From Actinomycetes bacterium (lineage in GTDB: Bacteria > Actinomycetota > Actinomycetes > Actinomycetales > Microbacteriaceae), in the NCBI GenBank assembly GCA_029779645.1, contig JAKPAC010000037.1:26788-90787 (forward strand): a stretch of 64,000 nucleotides of DNA. The letters run 5' to 3'. The translations under genes and the position numbers were made by a program. Shown piece by piece: positions 33,627 to 42,890 of this stretch. The notes under the pieces were generated by a model, which had not been told where the DNA came from, searched no databases, and worked only from the letters and a program-made list of their open reading frames with translations. The stretch's first letter is position 1, and every line of letters starts with the position of its first letter.

Positions 33627-33871
33627 TGCGGCGGCCCATCGATGCCGTGCCCCCAAGCTGCATCCTGCCACCGACGCCCCGTCCCGCACACCCGCACCGC
33701 GTCGGCCGGCGCGACGCACCCCGGTCACGCCCCAGATGTTCACCCGGCATTCGCCGCGGCGTCCGTCGCCGCCGACCTGCGCGTCACCTCGCGCCGATTG
33801 TCTGGCCGTGTCGCCGAAAGCGCGGCATTCGCAGGACGAGAACCCTCCGTCCGCCCCCTGAAAGGAACCGC

Positions 33872-34783
33872 ATGCGCACGCGTGCCCTCACCGGTCTCGG
33901 CGCCCTCGCCGTCGGCGCCGCACTCATCCTGACCGGCTGCTCGACTGCTGCCGACGACGCGGCGAACGCCGCCGACGTCCCACTGACCTTCGCCTCCGCG
34001 CCCCTCGGTGACGACCCCACCGCACAGAACCCGATCTCGGTGCTCGTCACGCTGATGGCCGAGGAGACCGGCCGCGAGGTCGAGGTCACCGATGTGCCCG
34101 ACTACCTCGCGGTGGTCGAGGCGATCCGCGGCGGCCACGTCGACTTCGGCATCATGAGCGGCTTCCCGTCGGCACTCGCGGTGAACACAGGCGAGGTCGA
34201 CGCGCTCGTCGCCTGGCCCGGCTCGGCAGACCCGGTCTCGACCTGCATCGTGCTCGACGACTCGCCCTTGAAGAGCCTCGACGACATCACGCCCGAGACC
34301 GTGATCGCGTTCGCCGACCCGGCATCCAGCAGCGGCTACTTCATGCCCGTCTACACGCTCGACCAGGCGGGGCTGAAGAAGGACGTCGACTACACCCCGA
34401 TGTTCGCCGGCGGGCACGACATGAGCTTCATCGCCCTCAAGCAGGGGCAGGTGGATGTCGCGTGCACGGCCGTGGTCATCGCCGGCATGTACGACAGCGA
34501 CATGTTCCCCTTCGCCGAGGGCGAGACGCGCTCGATCGCGATGAGCGAGTCGATGCCGGTCTCGAGCACCATTCTCGTGAACAGCGAGATGAGCCAGGAC
34601 AAGCGTGACCTGCTGCTCGCCGCGATTCCCGAGGTGTTCTCGGAGAAGAACGCCGAGGCGCTCGGGCCGCTGTTCGCCGGCACCAAGGGCGGCGCCGCGC
34701 TGCTCGAGCCCGGCAGCGAGATCTTCAAGCCGTTCGTGCGCATCGCGCAGATCGCCGGCGTCGACATCTCGGATCTCGGCTGA
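33872..34783 (+). CDS. phnD: Phosphonate/phosphite-type ABC binding lipoprotein
   Basis: This 303-residue extracytoplasmic binding protein is of the PhnD/phosphite-binding family. It has MRTRALTG, a hydrophobic stretch and lipobox LTGCS. The binding fold has VPLTFASAPLGDDP, RGGHVDFGIMSGF and the conserved ADPASSSGYFMP segment (SSSG is typical for binding the phosphorus oxyanion). AAAGGAA lies before the ATG at 33872; longer frames have no ribosome site. Its stop shares one base with the ATPase start (TGATG). The ligand could be phosphonate, phosphite or a phosphate ester; I cannot separate these. Confidence 0.86.
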   Translation: MRTRALTGLGALAVGAALILTGCSTAADDAANAADVPLTFASAPLGDDPTAQNPISVLVTLMAEETGREVEVTDVPDYLAVVEAIRGGHVDFGIMSGFPSALAVNTGEVDALVAWPGSADPVSTCIVLDDSPLKSLDDITPETVIAFADPASSSGYFMPVYTLDQAGLKKDVDYTPMFAGGHDMSFIALKQGQVDVACTAVVIAGMYDSDMFPFAEGETRSIAMSESMPVSSTILVNSEMSQDKRDLLLAAIPEVFSEKNAEALGPLFAGTKGGAALLEPGSEIFKPFVRIAQIAGVDISDLG

Positions 34784-35661
34784 TGACCACCGCAGTGCAG
34801 GCATCGGCCCGCAGCGGCTCGACCGCCGCGGCCGGGGCGCGAATCGCCGAGCCGATGATCGCCGAGCCGACCACAGCCGAGCTGCGCGCCCGACTGCCCA
34901 TCGCGTCGGTGCGCCGGCTGCGCGTGGCCTACACCGCGGGTGAGCTCGTGCTCGACGGCGTCGATCTCGATCTGTTTCCGGGCGAGATGGTCGCGCTGCT
35001 GGGCTCGTCCGGCTCGGGCAAGTCGACGCTGATGAAGAGCCTCACCGGCTTCGCGCCGATCACCTCGGGCAGCGTGCGCGTCGCCGGCTACGACGTCGCG
35101 AATCTGCAGCGCGGGCAGCTGCGTGAGCTGCGTGCGAATGCTGGGCAGGTGTTCCAGCAGTTCAACCTGATCGGGCGACTCAGCGTGCTGACCAACGTGC
35201 TCACGGGTGCGCTGCACCACGCCGGCCGCATCAACCTCGTCGGCGGCTTCTCGCGCGCAGACCGCGTCCGCGCAATGGAGCTGCTCGATCGCGTCGGCAT
35301 CGCGCACAAGGCCGCTGCGCCCGCCCGCTCGCTCTCGGGCGGGCAGCAGCAGCGGGTCGCGATCGCCCGCGCCCTGATGCAGCAGCCGCGGGTGATCCTC
35401 GCCGACGAGCCCGTGGCATCCCTCGATCCACGGATGTCGGATTCGGTGCTGGAGCTGCTGCGCGGCATCGCCCGCGAGGACGGCATCCCGGTGCTCGTGA
35501 GCCTGCATGTGCTCGACCTCGCGGTGCGCCATTCCGACCGCATCGTCGGGCTCAAGCACGGCGAGGTGGTGGTCGCCGCGCCCACCGCGCAGCTGCCTGC
35601 CGCCGACCTCGCGGTCGTCTATGAGCAGGAGGAGGAACGGGATGTCGACGACCTCGCCTGA
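34783..35661 (+). CDS. phnC: Phosphonate-type ABC importer ATPase
   Basis: This is a 292-residue ATPase. A 40-residue N-terminal extension precedes the ABC domain with Walker [10 protein letters not shown] (about residue 78), Q-loop [13 protein letters not shown], signature [17 protein letters not shown] and Walker [14 protein letters not shown], all PhnC-like (DEPVASLDP is diagnostic). The ATG overlaps the phnD stop. The C-terminus ends in an acidic tail ([12 protein letters not shown]) that overlaps the permease start by 20 bases. Confidence 0.93.
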   Translation: MTTAVQASARSGSTAAAGARIAEPMIAEPTTAELRARLPIASVRRLRVAYTAGELVLDGVDLDLFPGEMVALLGSSGSGKSTLMKSLTGFAPITSGSVRVAGYDVANLQRGQLRELRANAGQVFQQFNLIGRLSVLTNVLTGALHHAGRINLVGGFSRADRVRAMELLDRVGIAHKAAAPARSLSGGQQQRVAIARALMQQPRVILADEPVASLDPRMSDSVLELLRGIAREDGIPVLVSLHVLDLAVRHSDRIVGLKHGEVVVAAPTAQLPAADLAVVYEQEEERDVDDLA

Positions 35662-36511
35662 GCGCGCGGGCGCGCGGCACACGCCGCAGCCCCCGCGGGC
35701 CAAGCAGGCGCCGGTCCTCGACCCGACCGAGCGCGCGCGCCTCGAGCAGGCGTTCCGGGTGCCGCGCGCGCGGTTCATGCTCGGCGCCGTCGTCGCGGCG
35801 CTGGTGCTCGTGTGGTCGTTCGTCGGCGCGCAGTTCAACTTCGCCAAGCTCGGCGAGGGCACCGTGAACATGGGCGCGTTCCTGATGCGTCTGTTCCCGC
35901 CCAGCTTCGACAAGTTCGATCGCATCTTCGCACTGCTGATCGAGACGCTGCAGATGGCGATCGTCGGCACGTTCCTCGGCGCGCTGCTGTCGCTCATCGT
36001 CGCGTTCGGGGCCTCGTCGAACATCGCCCCGAAATGGCTCTACTACCCGACCCGGTGGGTGATGAACATCATCCGCTCGGTGCCCGACCTCGTCTTCGCG
36101 CTGATGTTCGTCTCGGCCGTCGGCCTCGGGCCATTCGCGGGCATCCTCGCGATGACGCTCGGGTCGATCGGATCCATCGGCAAGGTCTATGCCGAGGCGA
36201 TGGAGGCCGTCGACCGTGGCCCGCTCACGGCCATGGAGGCGGTGGGTGCGTCGAAGCGCCAGCTGATCCAGTACGGCGTCGTGCCACAGGCATCCCCGCT
36301 GCTCGTCTCGTACACCCTGCTGCTGTTCGAGGGGAATGTGCGCGGAGCCACCATCCTCGGCCTGGTCGGCGCGGGCGGCATCGGCCTCGAGCTCACCACG
36401 GCGATGAAGACGTACGACTACGGGCACCTCAGCGCGATCATCATCTGCATCATCATCCTCGTCACCCTCATCGACCAGGGCAGCGCCCTGATCAGAAAGC
36501 GAATCTCATGA
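35642..36511 (+). CDS. phnE: Phosphonate-type ABC importer permease
   Basis: This 289-residue inner-membrane permease has about six helices. The family motifs are IIRSVPDLVFALMFVSAVGLGPFAG and the ATPase-contact EAA loop (EAVDRGPLTAMEAVGAS). The start is the ATG at 35642, with AGGAGG upstream, inside the end of phnC; the upstream frame from 35507 is inside phnC and not real. Only one permease gene is present, so it presumably forms a homodimer. It overlaps the phosphatase gene as ATGA. Confidence 0.92.
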   Translation: MSTTSPERAGARHTPQPPRAKQAPVLDPTERARLEQAFRVPRARFMLGAVVAALVLVWSFVGAQFNFAKLGEGTVNMGAFLMRLFPPSFDKFDRIFALLIETLQMAIVGTFLGALLSLIVAFGASSNIAPKWLYYPTRWVMNIIRSVPDLVFALMFVSAVGLGPFAGILAMTLGSIGSIGKVYAEAMEAVDRGPLTAMEAVGASKRQLIQYGVVPQASPLLVSYTLLLFEGNVRGATILGLVGAGGIGLELTTAMKTYDYGHLSAIIICIIILVTLIDQGSALIRKRIS

Positions 36512-37275
36512 CCCTCCTCAGCGACGCGCTCCCGCTCAGCACCCCCGTCAACGTCCGCGACCTCGGCGGCATCGTCATCGAGGGCGGCACGGTCCGCCCG
36601 GGGGTCGCCGTGCGCGCCGACGACCTCTCGGTCGTCACCCACGAGTACGCCGACGAGCTCGTCGCCGATGGGCTCAGCACGATCATCGACCTGCGCTCGC
36701 GCGAAGAGGTGCACTTCACCGGCCGCGGGGCGTTCGGCGCCCAGCCGGTGGCCTACCACCACCTCCCGCTCATGGCGAGCCTCGGCGCATCCATGAAGGA
36801 CGAGCGCGAGTTCGAGCGCCCCAGCGAGTTCGGCCTCAGCTACGCCCGCATGTACGTGCGCGCGGCGCCGTCGCTCGTGACGGCGCTGTCGATCATCGCG
36901 TTCGCGCCCGGCACGGTCGCCTTCCACTGCACCGCCGGCAAGGACCGCACCGGCGTGCTCGCGGCCTCCATGCTGCTCGCGCTCGGTGCGAGCGACGCCG
37001 AGATCGTCGCCGACTACGGCCGCTCGGGCCCGAACATCGACGCGATCCACGAGCGCAGCCGCCCGGTCATGGGCGTGCTGATGGCGCAGCTCGGCATCGA
37101 TCTGGATGCCGCGGCCCGCGCCGCCGCCGACGACAAGCCGTTCGACGAGTTCGCCATGGCGCAGATGCTCGACGTCGTGCGCAAGGGGTACGGCGACCCG
37201 CTCGCCCCGCTGCGCGCCGCGGGCCTGAGCGACGGCCTCGTGGCGGCGCTGCGCGACAAGGCGCAGCGCGCGTAG
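36508..37275 (+). CDS. Tyrosine/dual-specificity phosphatase-like protein (Y_phosphatase3)
   Basis: This 255-residue cytoplasmic protein has the Y_phosphatase3 N-terminal signature NVRDLGG, then the WPD-loop region, and the P-loop HCTAGKDRTG (Cys-X5-Arg, near residue 140). Cys and Arg are both intact, so phosphatase activity is likely. The ATG overlaps the permease stop by four bases, making it the fourth cistron of the phosphonate-type transport operon, which is unusual. The family includes tyrosine and phosphoinositide phosphatases of mycobacteria. Because of its place it may act on an imported phosphate ester or a related metabolite, or regulate the transporter; both ideas are inference. 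Confidence 0.86.
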   Translation: MTLLSDALPLSTPVNVRDLGGIVIEGGTVRPGVAVRADDLSVVTHEYADELVADGLSTIIDLRSREEVHFTGRGAFGAQPVAYHHLPLMASLGASMKDEREFERPSEFGLSYARMYVRAAPSLVTALSIIAFAPGTVAFHCTAGKDRTGVLAASMLLALGASDAEIVADYGRSGPNIDAIHERSRPVMGVLMAQLGIDLDAAARAAADDKPFDEFAMAQMLDVVRKGYGDPLAPLRAAGLSDGLVAALRDKAQRA

Positions 37276-37399
37276 CGGCGCACCGCGCCGGGAGCGGCGG
37301 CCGGGCCTAACGATTCTGTTTCGGCTCGGCCGTTTCGGCGCTTGCGGCGCTGGCGGCGTTTCGCCCGGCCCTATTGTGACTGTTCAGGAGGGGCGGCGA

Positions 37400-38599
37400 A
37401 TGCGACGTGGTGCAGCCAGGGGAGCGGCGAGGCTCGGCGCGACGCTCGTCGCGGCCGCGGCGCTGCTCAGCGGCTGCGTGGCCCTCGGCGCGCCGACGGG
37501 CGCCCCCGCGGCGGCCGGCGCGAGCGCGCCGCCGCCACTCGAGCCGGAGGTGGGGCACACGGCGCCGCCTCCGAACGACCTCGACGACCTGCGTATCACG
37601 GAGCTGATAGCCCGGTGCCCGGACGTGCTCTCGGATGCGGCCCTGCGCACCCTCCCGCAGCACGGCGTCGACGCGGTCAGCTTCTTCGCCACTACGGGGC
37701 AGTGCGCCGACGTCGGCGCCGTGCTGGCGGTCGACTCCCCGCGCCCGTTCGTGTCTCCGTTGCAGTACATCGACGCACCCTGCCCGGGCGGCACCCTGCT
37801 GACCGTCTGGGCCCACTATGACGACGACCTGATCTTCGGAAGCCCGACGATCCCGCGCGCGCTCGACGCCGGCCGGTGCGTGCGCACGCTGTATCTGACC
37901 GCGTCAGACGCGGGGCTCGGCGAGCAGTACGAGCTTGCGCGCGAAGCGGGCCTTCGCGCCGCATACGACGCGATGCGCGGCGCCGCGACGCCGTGGGAGG
38001 ACCGCACCGTGCTCCTCTCGAACGGGATCACGCTCGCGATGACCCGCCCAAGTGGCGACCCGCGCATCAGCCTGTTCTTCCTGCGCCTGCCCGACAGCGG
38101 TCTCGATGGCAACGGGTTTCAGGCGACCGGACACAGCGGCATCCCGAAGCTGCTCGGCGGCCTCGTCGCCGAGGCGCCGCGGTTCGGCGGCGCCGCCCCG
38201 CTGAAGGCGGTCGACCTGCCGGCGACGGTGTCGCAGCTCTACGATGCGTACGCCCCCGACGAGGTCCTGACGGCGCTCCCCGCCATGGCTCAGGGCTCGC
38301 GGGGCGATCACCCCGACCACGCGGCCACGGGCGGCATCGTGGCAGACCTGGCGGATCGAGGGCTCATCGACCCGCGCAGGGTGACCTACGCACAGGGCTA
38401 CCCGATCTCGGGGCTCGCGCCCAACCTCCACGGCGACGAGCTTGCGCGAAAGCTCGACGCGTTCGCGAAGTACGCGGCGCACGACGCGGTGCTCCGGTGC
38501 TCGACCGTGGATCGATGCCTGAAGCTGCCCCGCACCGGGCCGTGGCTGGTTCGGCAGTACCTGATCCCGCACGACGCGATCGTGCGCGCAGGCGCCTGA
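37400..38599 (+). CDS. PIG-L family deacetylase lipoprotein
   Basis: This 399-residue predicted lipoprotein has a signal peptide with Arg-rich n-region and lipobox LSGC, a Pro/Ala linker, and an outside domain of the PIG-L (LmbE) deacetylase family. The zinc site is visible as AHYDDDLIF (His and Asp; the usual P and E of AHPDDE are Y and D) and DHPDHAATG near residue 310. The ATG at 37400 has AGGAGG eight bases upstream; GTG 37376 is also in frame but has no site. TATTGT just upstream could be its -10 box. PIG-L enzymes deacetylate N-acetylglucosaminyl conjugates. An extracytoplasmic one could act on cell-wall or imported glycoconjugates. Confidence 0.8.
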   Translation: MRRGAARGAARLGATLVAAAALLSGCVALGAPTGAPAAAGASAPPPLEPEVGHTAPPPNDLDDLRITELIARCPDVLSDAALRTLPQHGVDAVSFFATTGQCADVGAVLAVDSPRPFVSPLQYIDAPCPGGTLLTVWAHYDDDLIFGSPTIPRALDAGRCVRTLYLTASDAGLGEQYELAREAGLRAAYDAMRGAATPWEDRTVLLSNGITLAMTRPSGDPRISLFFLRLPDSGLDGNGFQATGHSGIPKLLGGLVAEAPRFGGAAPLKAVDLPATVSQLYDAYAPDEVLTALPAMAQGSRGDHPDHAATGGIVADLADRGLIDPRRVTYAQGYPISGLAPNLHGDELARKLDAFAKYAAHDAVLRCSTVDRCLKLPRTGPWLVRQYLIPHDAIVRAGA

Positions 38600-38611
38600 G
38601 CAGACACCAGC

Positions 38612-38839
38612 TCACGCGCAGACGCGCACCAGGTGCCCCTCGAAGCCGATCACGTCGCCGAGCTGGAGCTGCCGGCCGCGCCGGCGATCGACCTCGCCGT
38701 TCACCGTGACGAAGCCGTCGATGATGGCCTCCTTCACGTCGCCGCCCGAGTCGAGCAGGCCCGCGAACTTCACGAACTGGCCAAGGCGGATGCTGTCGCC
38801 GCCGATGGCGACGTCTTCGATCCGAGGGGGCTGCGTCAT
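38612..38839 (-). CDS. Small S4-domain RNA-binding protein
   Basis: This 75-residue single S4 domain has IRLGQFVKFAGLLDSGGDVKEAIIDGFVTVNGEVDRRRGRQLQLGDVI, which is close to the YbcJ/YaaA-type small S4 proteins. The family binds structured RNA, often rRNA or tRNA. The start is unusually clear: TAGCCT is exactly six bases before the ATG, so the transcript is leaderless. The gene is 50 bases from the tRNA-Ser gene, read in the same direction. Confidence 0.88.
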   Translation of the reverse strand: MTQPPRIEDVAIGGDSIRLGQFVKFAGLLDSGGDVKEAIIDGFVTVNGEVDRRRGRQLQLGDVIGFEGHLVRVCA

Positions 38840-38845
38840 CCCTGA

Positions 38846-38851
38846 AGGCTA
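38846..38851 (-). promoter_or_regulatory. Leaderless -10 box for the S4 gene
   Basis: TAGCCT on the minus strand, six bases, then the ATG at 38839. Confidence 0.6.
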
Positions 38852-38890
38852 GCCGACGCGTCGACAAGCGCGAAGCGGGTGGGACGGCGT

Positions 38891-38978
38891 TGGCGGAGGA
38901 TAGGGGATTCGAACCCCTGAGAGCTTTCACTCAACACGCTTTCCAAGCGTGCGCCATAGGCCACTAGGCGAATCCTCC
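38891..38978 (-). tRNA. tRNA-Ser(GGA)
   Basis: An 88-base class II tRNA on the minus strand. The acceptor arms GGAGGAT and ATCCTCC pair; the anticodon loop is TTGGAAA (anticodon GGA); a long variable arm is present; and the T arm is GGGGTTCGAATCCCC. CCA is encoded. It reads UCC/UCU serine codons. Confidence 0.96.
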
Positions 38979-39070
38979 AGGTTGGCCCGAGGGCCTCAGC
39001 CATCCTACCTGGTTGTGCGCGAGCCGTTGTCGCGGGGCCGCCCGGGACACGAGCATCCAAATCTCGGCAT

Positions 39071-39178
39071 ACAATGGACACGGCTCTCCGCGTGACGGTA
39101 CCCAGGCCAATTCCCCCAGGACGGAAACGTAGCAAGGGTAACCGGGCTCTGCCGGGTGCGCGGAGGGTCTTTTCTTTT
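39071..39178 (+). ncRNA. ffs: Signal recognition particle RNA (small bacterial type)
   Basis: The RNA runs from about 39082 to 39171, with TACAAT (39071-39076) as its -10 box and a T-rich terminator to 39178. The 5' and 3' ends pair (GGCTCTCCGCG with CGCGGAGGGTC), and the apical domain has CAGGACGGAAACG and AGCAAGGGTAACC, the GGAA tetraloop and the Ffh-binding internal loop. It works with Ffh to target membrane proteins. Confidence 0.94.
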
Positions 39179-39305
39179 GCCCGGCCTTCCTTCGGCCCGG
39201 CCGGCCGTCGCATCGCGCACCGGCGCTCGCCGCGGGGACCGCCCCGACGGCGGCCAGGCACCGCGCCCGAACGGCCCGGCCCTCGGATCACTCTGCCAGG
39301 CGCGG

Positions 39306-39311
39306 TAGGCT
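39306..39311 (+). promoter_or_regulatory. Leaderless -10 box for pta
   Basis: TAGGCT, six bases, then the GTG at 39318. Confidence 0.65.
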
Positions 39312-39317
39312 GTATCG

Positions 39318-41480
39318 GTGGCACATTGCATCTACCTGACGTCTGCTGAAGGGCATTCCGGCAAGTCGACGATCGCACTCGGCGTGCTCGATGCGCTGGC
39401 TCGCACCACACCTCGCGTCGGCGTGTTCCGGCCGATCGCCCGCTCCACGGAGGAGCGCGACGACTCCCTCGACATGCTCCTCGGGCACACCTCGCACGTG
39501 CTCGACTACGAGGACTGCATCGGCGCCACCTACGAGCAGGTGCGCGCCGACCCGGACGCCGCACTCGCGCTGATCGTGCAGCGCTTCAAGGCCATCGAGG
39601 CCCAGTGCGACGCGGTCGTGATCGTGGGCAGCGACTACACCGATGTCGCGTCGCCGACCGAGCTCAGCTACAACGCGCGCATCGCCGCGAACCTCGGCGC
39701 CCCCGTGCTGCTCGTGCTCGGCGGGCGCGCCAACCGGGGGCAGGGCGAGCAGCTCGGCACCACCACCCCGCGCTCGCCCGCAGACATCGCGCAGCTTGCA
39801 TCCACCACCCTCGCGGAGCTCGCCGACGAGCGTGCCGAGCTGTTCGCCGTCATCGTCAACCGCGCTGACCCCGCCGAGCTCGACCGGATCGTGGATGCCA
39901 CGCGCGCCAGCATCCGCCACTTCCACGGCGAGCACATCCCGGTGTGGGCGGTCCCCGAGGACCGCATGCTCGTCGCGCCCAGCATGCGCGGCATCCTGCG
40001 CGCCGTCGAGGGCACCATGATCAAGGGCGACCCGGAGCTGATGACCCGCGAGGCGCTGAACGTCGTCGTCTCGGGGATGTCGATGGTGAACGTCCTGCCG
40101 CGCCTGCTCGAGAGCTCGGTCGTGGTCATCGCGGCCGACCGCCTCGACGTGCTGCTGGCCACCCTGCTCGCGCACGCGTCCGACAACTTCCCGTCGATCT
40201 CGGGCGTCGTGCTCAACGGCGACTTCCCCCTGCCGCCCGATATCGATCGGCTGATCGACGGCCTCGGCTCGAAGCTGCCCATCATCGCCACACGCTTCGG
40301 CACCTACGACACCGCCGTGCGCGTGATGAACGCGCGCGGGCGGCTGGCCGCCGACTCGCAGCGCCGGTTCAACACTGCCCTCGCGCTGTTCGAGCGCCAC
40401 GTCGACCGCGACGAGCTCATCCGGGCGATGGGCGTGGCGCGCGCGACCGTGGTCACGCCCCTCATGTTCGAGTACGTCCTCATGGAGCGCGCCCGCGCCG
40501 AGCGCAAGCGCATCGTGCTGCCCGAGGGCAGCGACGATCGCGTGCTTCGCGCGGCGGGCACCCTGCTCTCGCGCGACGTGGCCGACCTCACGATCCTCGG
40601 CGACGAGACCGAGGTGCGCGCCCGGGCCCTCGAGCTCGGCCTCGACATTCGCCGGGCCCAGGTGCTGAGCACCCACGACGCGGTGCTCGTGGCGAGGTTC
40701 GCCGCCGAGTACGCGCGGCTGCGCGCCCACAAGGGCGTGACCGTCGAGCAGGCCGCCGAGATCGTGACCGACCCGTCGTACTTCGGCACCATGATGGTGC
40801 ACATGGGGCTCGCCGACGGCATGGTCTCGGGCGCGGTGCACACCACCGCCCACACCATCCGGCCGGCGTTCGAGATCATCAAGACCCAGCCCGGCGTCTC
40901 GGTCGTCTCGAGCGTGTTCCTCATGGCGCTCGCCGATCGCGTGCTCGTCTACGGCGACTGCGCGGTCGTCCCCGCCCCCACCGCCGAGGAGCTCGCCGAC
41001 ATCGCCATCTCGTCGGCGGCGACCGCCGAGCAGTTCGGCATCGACGCCCGGGTCGCGATGCTCTCGTACTCCACGGGCGAGTCGGGCAGCGGCGCCGACG
41101 TCGAGAAAGTGCGCGATGCCACGGCCCTCGTGCGCACGCGTGCGCCACAGCTCGCGGTGGAGGGCCCCATCCAGTACGACGCGGCCGCCGACGCCGCGGT
41201 CGCCGCCGCCAAGATGCCCGGCTCGGCCGTCGCGGGCAAGGCCACGGTGTTCGTCTTCCCCGACCTCAACACCGGCAACAACACGTACAAGGCGGTGCAG
41301 CGCTCGGCCGGCGCCGTCGCGATGGGCCCGGTGCTGCAGGGGCTCAACAAGCCGATCAACGACCTCTCGCGCGGCGCGCTGGTCGAAGACATCGTCAACA
41401 CCGTCGCCATCACGGCCATCCAGGCCCAGGCGGTCCGCCCGGGCGCGAGTGCCGCCACCACCGAAGGAGACAAGCGATGA
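39318..41480 (+). CDS. pta: Phosphate acetyltransferase, long form
   Basis: This 720-residue enzyme interconverts acetyl-CoA and acetyl phosphate. The N-terminal P-loop-like domain (GHSGKST near residue 13) and the DRTGG domain in the middle (ISGVVLNGDFPLPPDI region) make it the long, regulated form, as in E. coli and corynebacteria. The C-terminal catalytic domain begins near residue 390 with MFEYVLMERARAERKRIVLPEG and has the conserved GLADGMVSGAVHTTA and KATVFVFPDLNTGNNTYKAVQR. The GTG start is six bases after TAGGCT. The stop overlaps ackA by four bases, so the two enzymes are made together. Confidence 0.96.
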   Translation: MAHCIYLTSAEGHSGKSTIALGVLDALARTTPRVGVFRPIARSTEERDDSLDMLLGHTSHVLDYEDCIGATYEQVRADPDAALALIVQRFKAIEAQCDAVVIVGSDYTDVASPTELSYNARIAANLGAPVLLVLGGRANRGQGEQLGTTTPRSPADIAQLASTTLAELADERAELFAVIVNRADPAELDRIVDATRASIRHFHGEHIPVWAVPEDRMLVAPSMRGILRAVEGTMIKGDPELMTREALNVVVSGMSMVNVLPRLLESSVVVIAADRLDVLLATLLAHASDNFPSISGVVLNGDFPLPPDIDRLIDGLGSKLPIIATRFGTYDTAVRVMNARGRLAADSQRRFNTALALFERHVDRDELIRAMGVARATVVTPLMFEYVLMERARAERKRIVLPEGSDDRVLRAAGTLLSRDVADLTILGDETEVRARALELGLDIRRAQVLSTHDAVLVARFAAEYARLRAHKGVTVEQAAEIVTDPSYFGTMMVHMGLADGMVSGAVHTTAHTIRPAFEIIKTQPGVSVVSSVFLMALADRVLVYGDCAVVPAPTAEELADIAISSAATAEQFGIDARVAMLSYSTGESGSGADVEKVRDATALVRTRAPQLAVEGPIQYDAAADAAVAAAKMPGSAVAGKATVFVFPDLNTGNNTYKAVQRSAGAVAMGPVLQGLNKPINDLSRGALVEDIVNTVAITAIQAQAVRPGASAATTEGDKR

Positions 41481-42736
41481 CCGGGATCGTGCTGGTCGTA
41501 AACAGCGGATCATCGTCGTTCAAGTACCAGCTGCTCGACATGCGCAGCGAGACCCTGCTGGCCTCCGGGCTCGTCGAGCGGATCGGCTCGGCGATGGGCC
41601 GCAGCATCCACACGATCACCGCGGCCGGGATGCGGGCCGACGGCGGCAACGCGCCGACCGTGCTCGACGCGACGAGCGAGGCCGAGCTGCCGATCCCCGA
41701 TCACGCGGCAGGATTCGACGTGATGCTGGAGGCATTCGAGCAGCACGGGCCCTCACTCGAGGCGATGCCGCCCACGGCGATCGGCCACCGCGTCGTGCAC
41801 GGCGGGGCGCGGTTCTTCGCACCCACGCTCGTGACCGATCGCGTCGAGGTCGACATCGCCGAGCTTGCGGTGCTGGCCCCGCTGCACAACCCCGCGAATC
41901 TTGCGGGCATCCAGGCGGCGCGCCACGCGTTCCCCGACGTGCCGCACGTCACGGTGTTCGACACGGCGTTTCACCAGAGCCTCGAGCCTGCCGCCTACAC
42001 CTACGCGATCGACGCCGAGCTCGCTGCCGAGCACCGTGTGCGCCGCTACGGCTTCCACGGCACCTCGCACAAGTTCGTCTCGGAGGCGGCCGCCGCATTC
42101 GTCGGGCGCCCGATCGAGGAGCTGCGCCAGCTGGTGTTCCACCTCGGCAACGGCGCGTCGGTCACGGCGATCGACGGCGGCCGCTCGGTCGAGACCTCGA
42201 TGGGGCTCACCCCGCTCGAGGGCCTCGTGATGGGCTCGCGCTCCGGCGACATCGACCCCGCCGCCCTCATCCACCTCGCGCGCCAGGCGGGACTCGGCAT
42301 CGACGACCTGGACGTCTTGCTCAACCGCCGCAGCGGCATCCTCGGGATGTCGGGGCACGGCGACATGCGCGAGCTGCGCGAGGCGGTGGCCGAAGGGGAT
42401 GCCGCATCGATCCTCGCGTTCGACGTGTACGTGCACCGCCTGCGCCACTACGCCGGCGCGTACATCGCCCAGCTCGGCGGCGTCGACGTGATCTCGTTCA
42501 CGGCCGGCGTCGGCGAGAACGTCGCCGCGGTGCGCGCCGCGACGCTCGAGACGCTCGGCTTCGCCGGGATCGCGATCGACCCCGAGCGAAACGAGGCGAG
42601 GGGGCGCGGCATCCGTCGCATCTCGACCGACGACTCGGCCGTCACCGTGCTCGTGGTGCCCACGAACGAGGAGCTCGAGATCGCGCGCCAGACGCTGCAG
42701 GTCGCGCTGCACGAGCGCCCGGCGTCAGAGGGCTGA
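41477..42736 (+). CDS. ackA: Acetate kinase
   Basis: This 419-residue enzyme makes acetate and ATP from acetyl phosphate, or the reverse. The phosphate-binding segment NSGSSSFKYQL is at the N-terminus, followed by GHRVVHGG, DTAFHQSLE, the YGFHGTSHK segment and SFTAGVGEN, all conserved in ASKHA acetate kinases. The ATG overlaps the pta stop (ATGA), and GAAGGAG lies six bases upstream. A short G+C hairpin (42745-42763) follows the gene. With acs at the far end of the window, the organism has both acetate routes. Confidence 0.97.
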   Translation: MTGIVLVVNSGSSSFKYQLLDMRSETLLASGLVERIGSAMGRSIHTITAAGMRADGGNAPTVLDATSEAELPIPDHAAGFDVMLEAFEQHGPSLEAMPPTAIGHRVVHGGARFFAPTLVTDRVEVDIAELAVLAPLHNPANLAGIQAARHAFPDVPHVTVFDTAFHQSLEPAAYTYAIDAELAAEHRVRRYGFHGTSHKFVSEAAAAFVGRPIEELRQLVFHLGNGASVTAIDGGRSVETSMGLTPLEGLVMGSRSGDIDPAALIHLARQAGLGIDDLDVLLNRRSGILGMSGHGDMRELREAVAEGDAASILAFDVYVHRLRHYAGAYIAQLGGVDVISFTAGVGENVAAVRAATLETLGFAGIAIDPERNEARGRGIRRISTDDSAVTVLVVPTNEELEIARQTLQVALHERPASEG

Positions 42737-42890
42737 CCCCGCGCCGCGCGCTTTCGGCGCGCGCTCGGGCGAGGGTACGCTTGATATTCGCCGGAACGAC
42801 AGCGAGCCGATGCCGCGCACGCAGCACCACTCGCATCCACCAGCCAACACTTTCGGCGCGCGAATCGCGCGTCGCACGCTAGGAGGCACC

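Noticed and set aside
39288..41513. 741-residue open frame on the minus strand opposite pta
   Set aside because: It is a shadow of strong third-position G/C bias; composition is Arg/Asp/His/Gly-rich without any domain, and pta on the other strand is certain.
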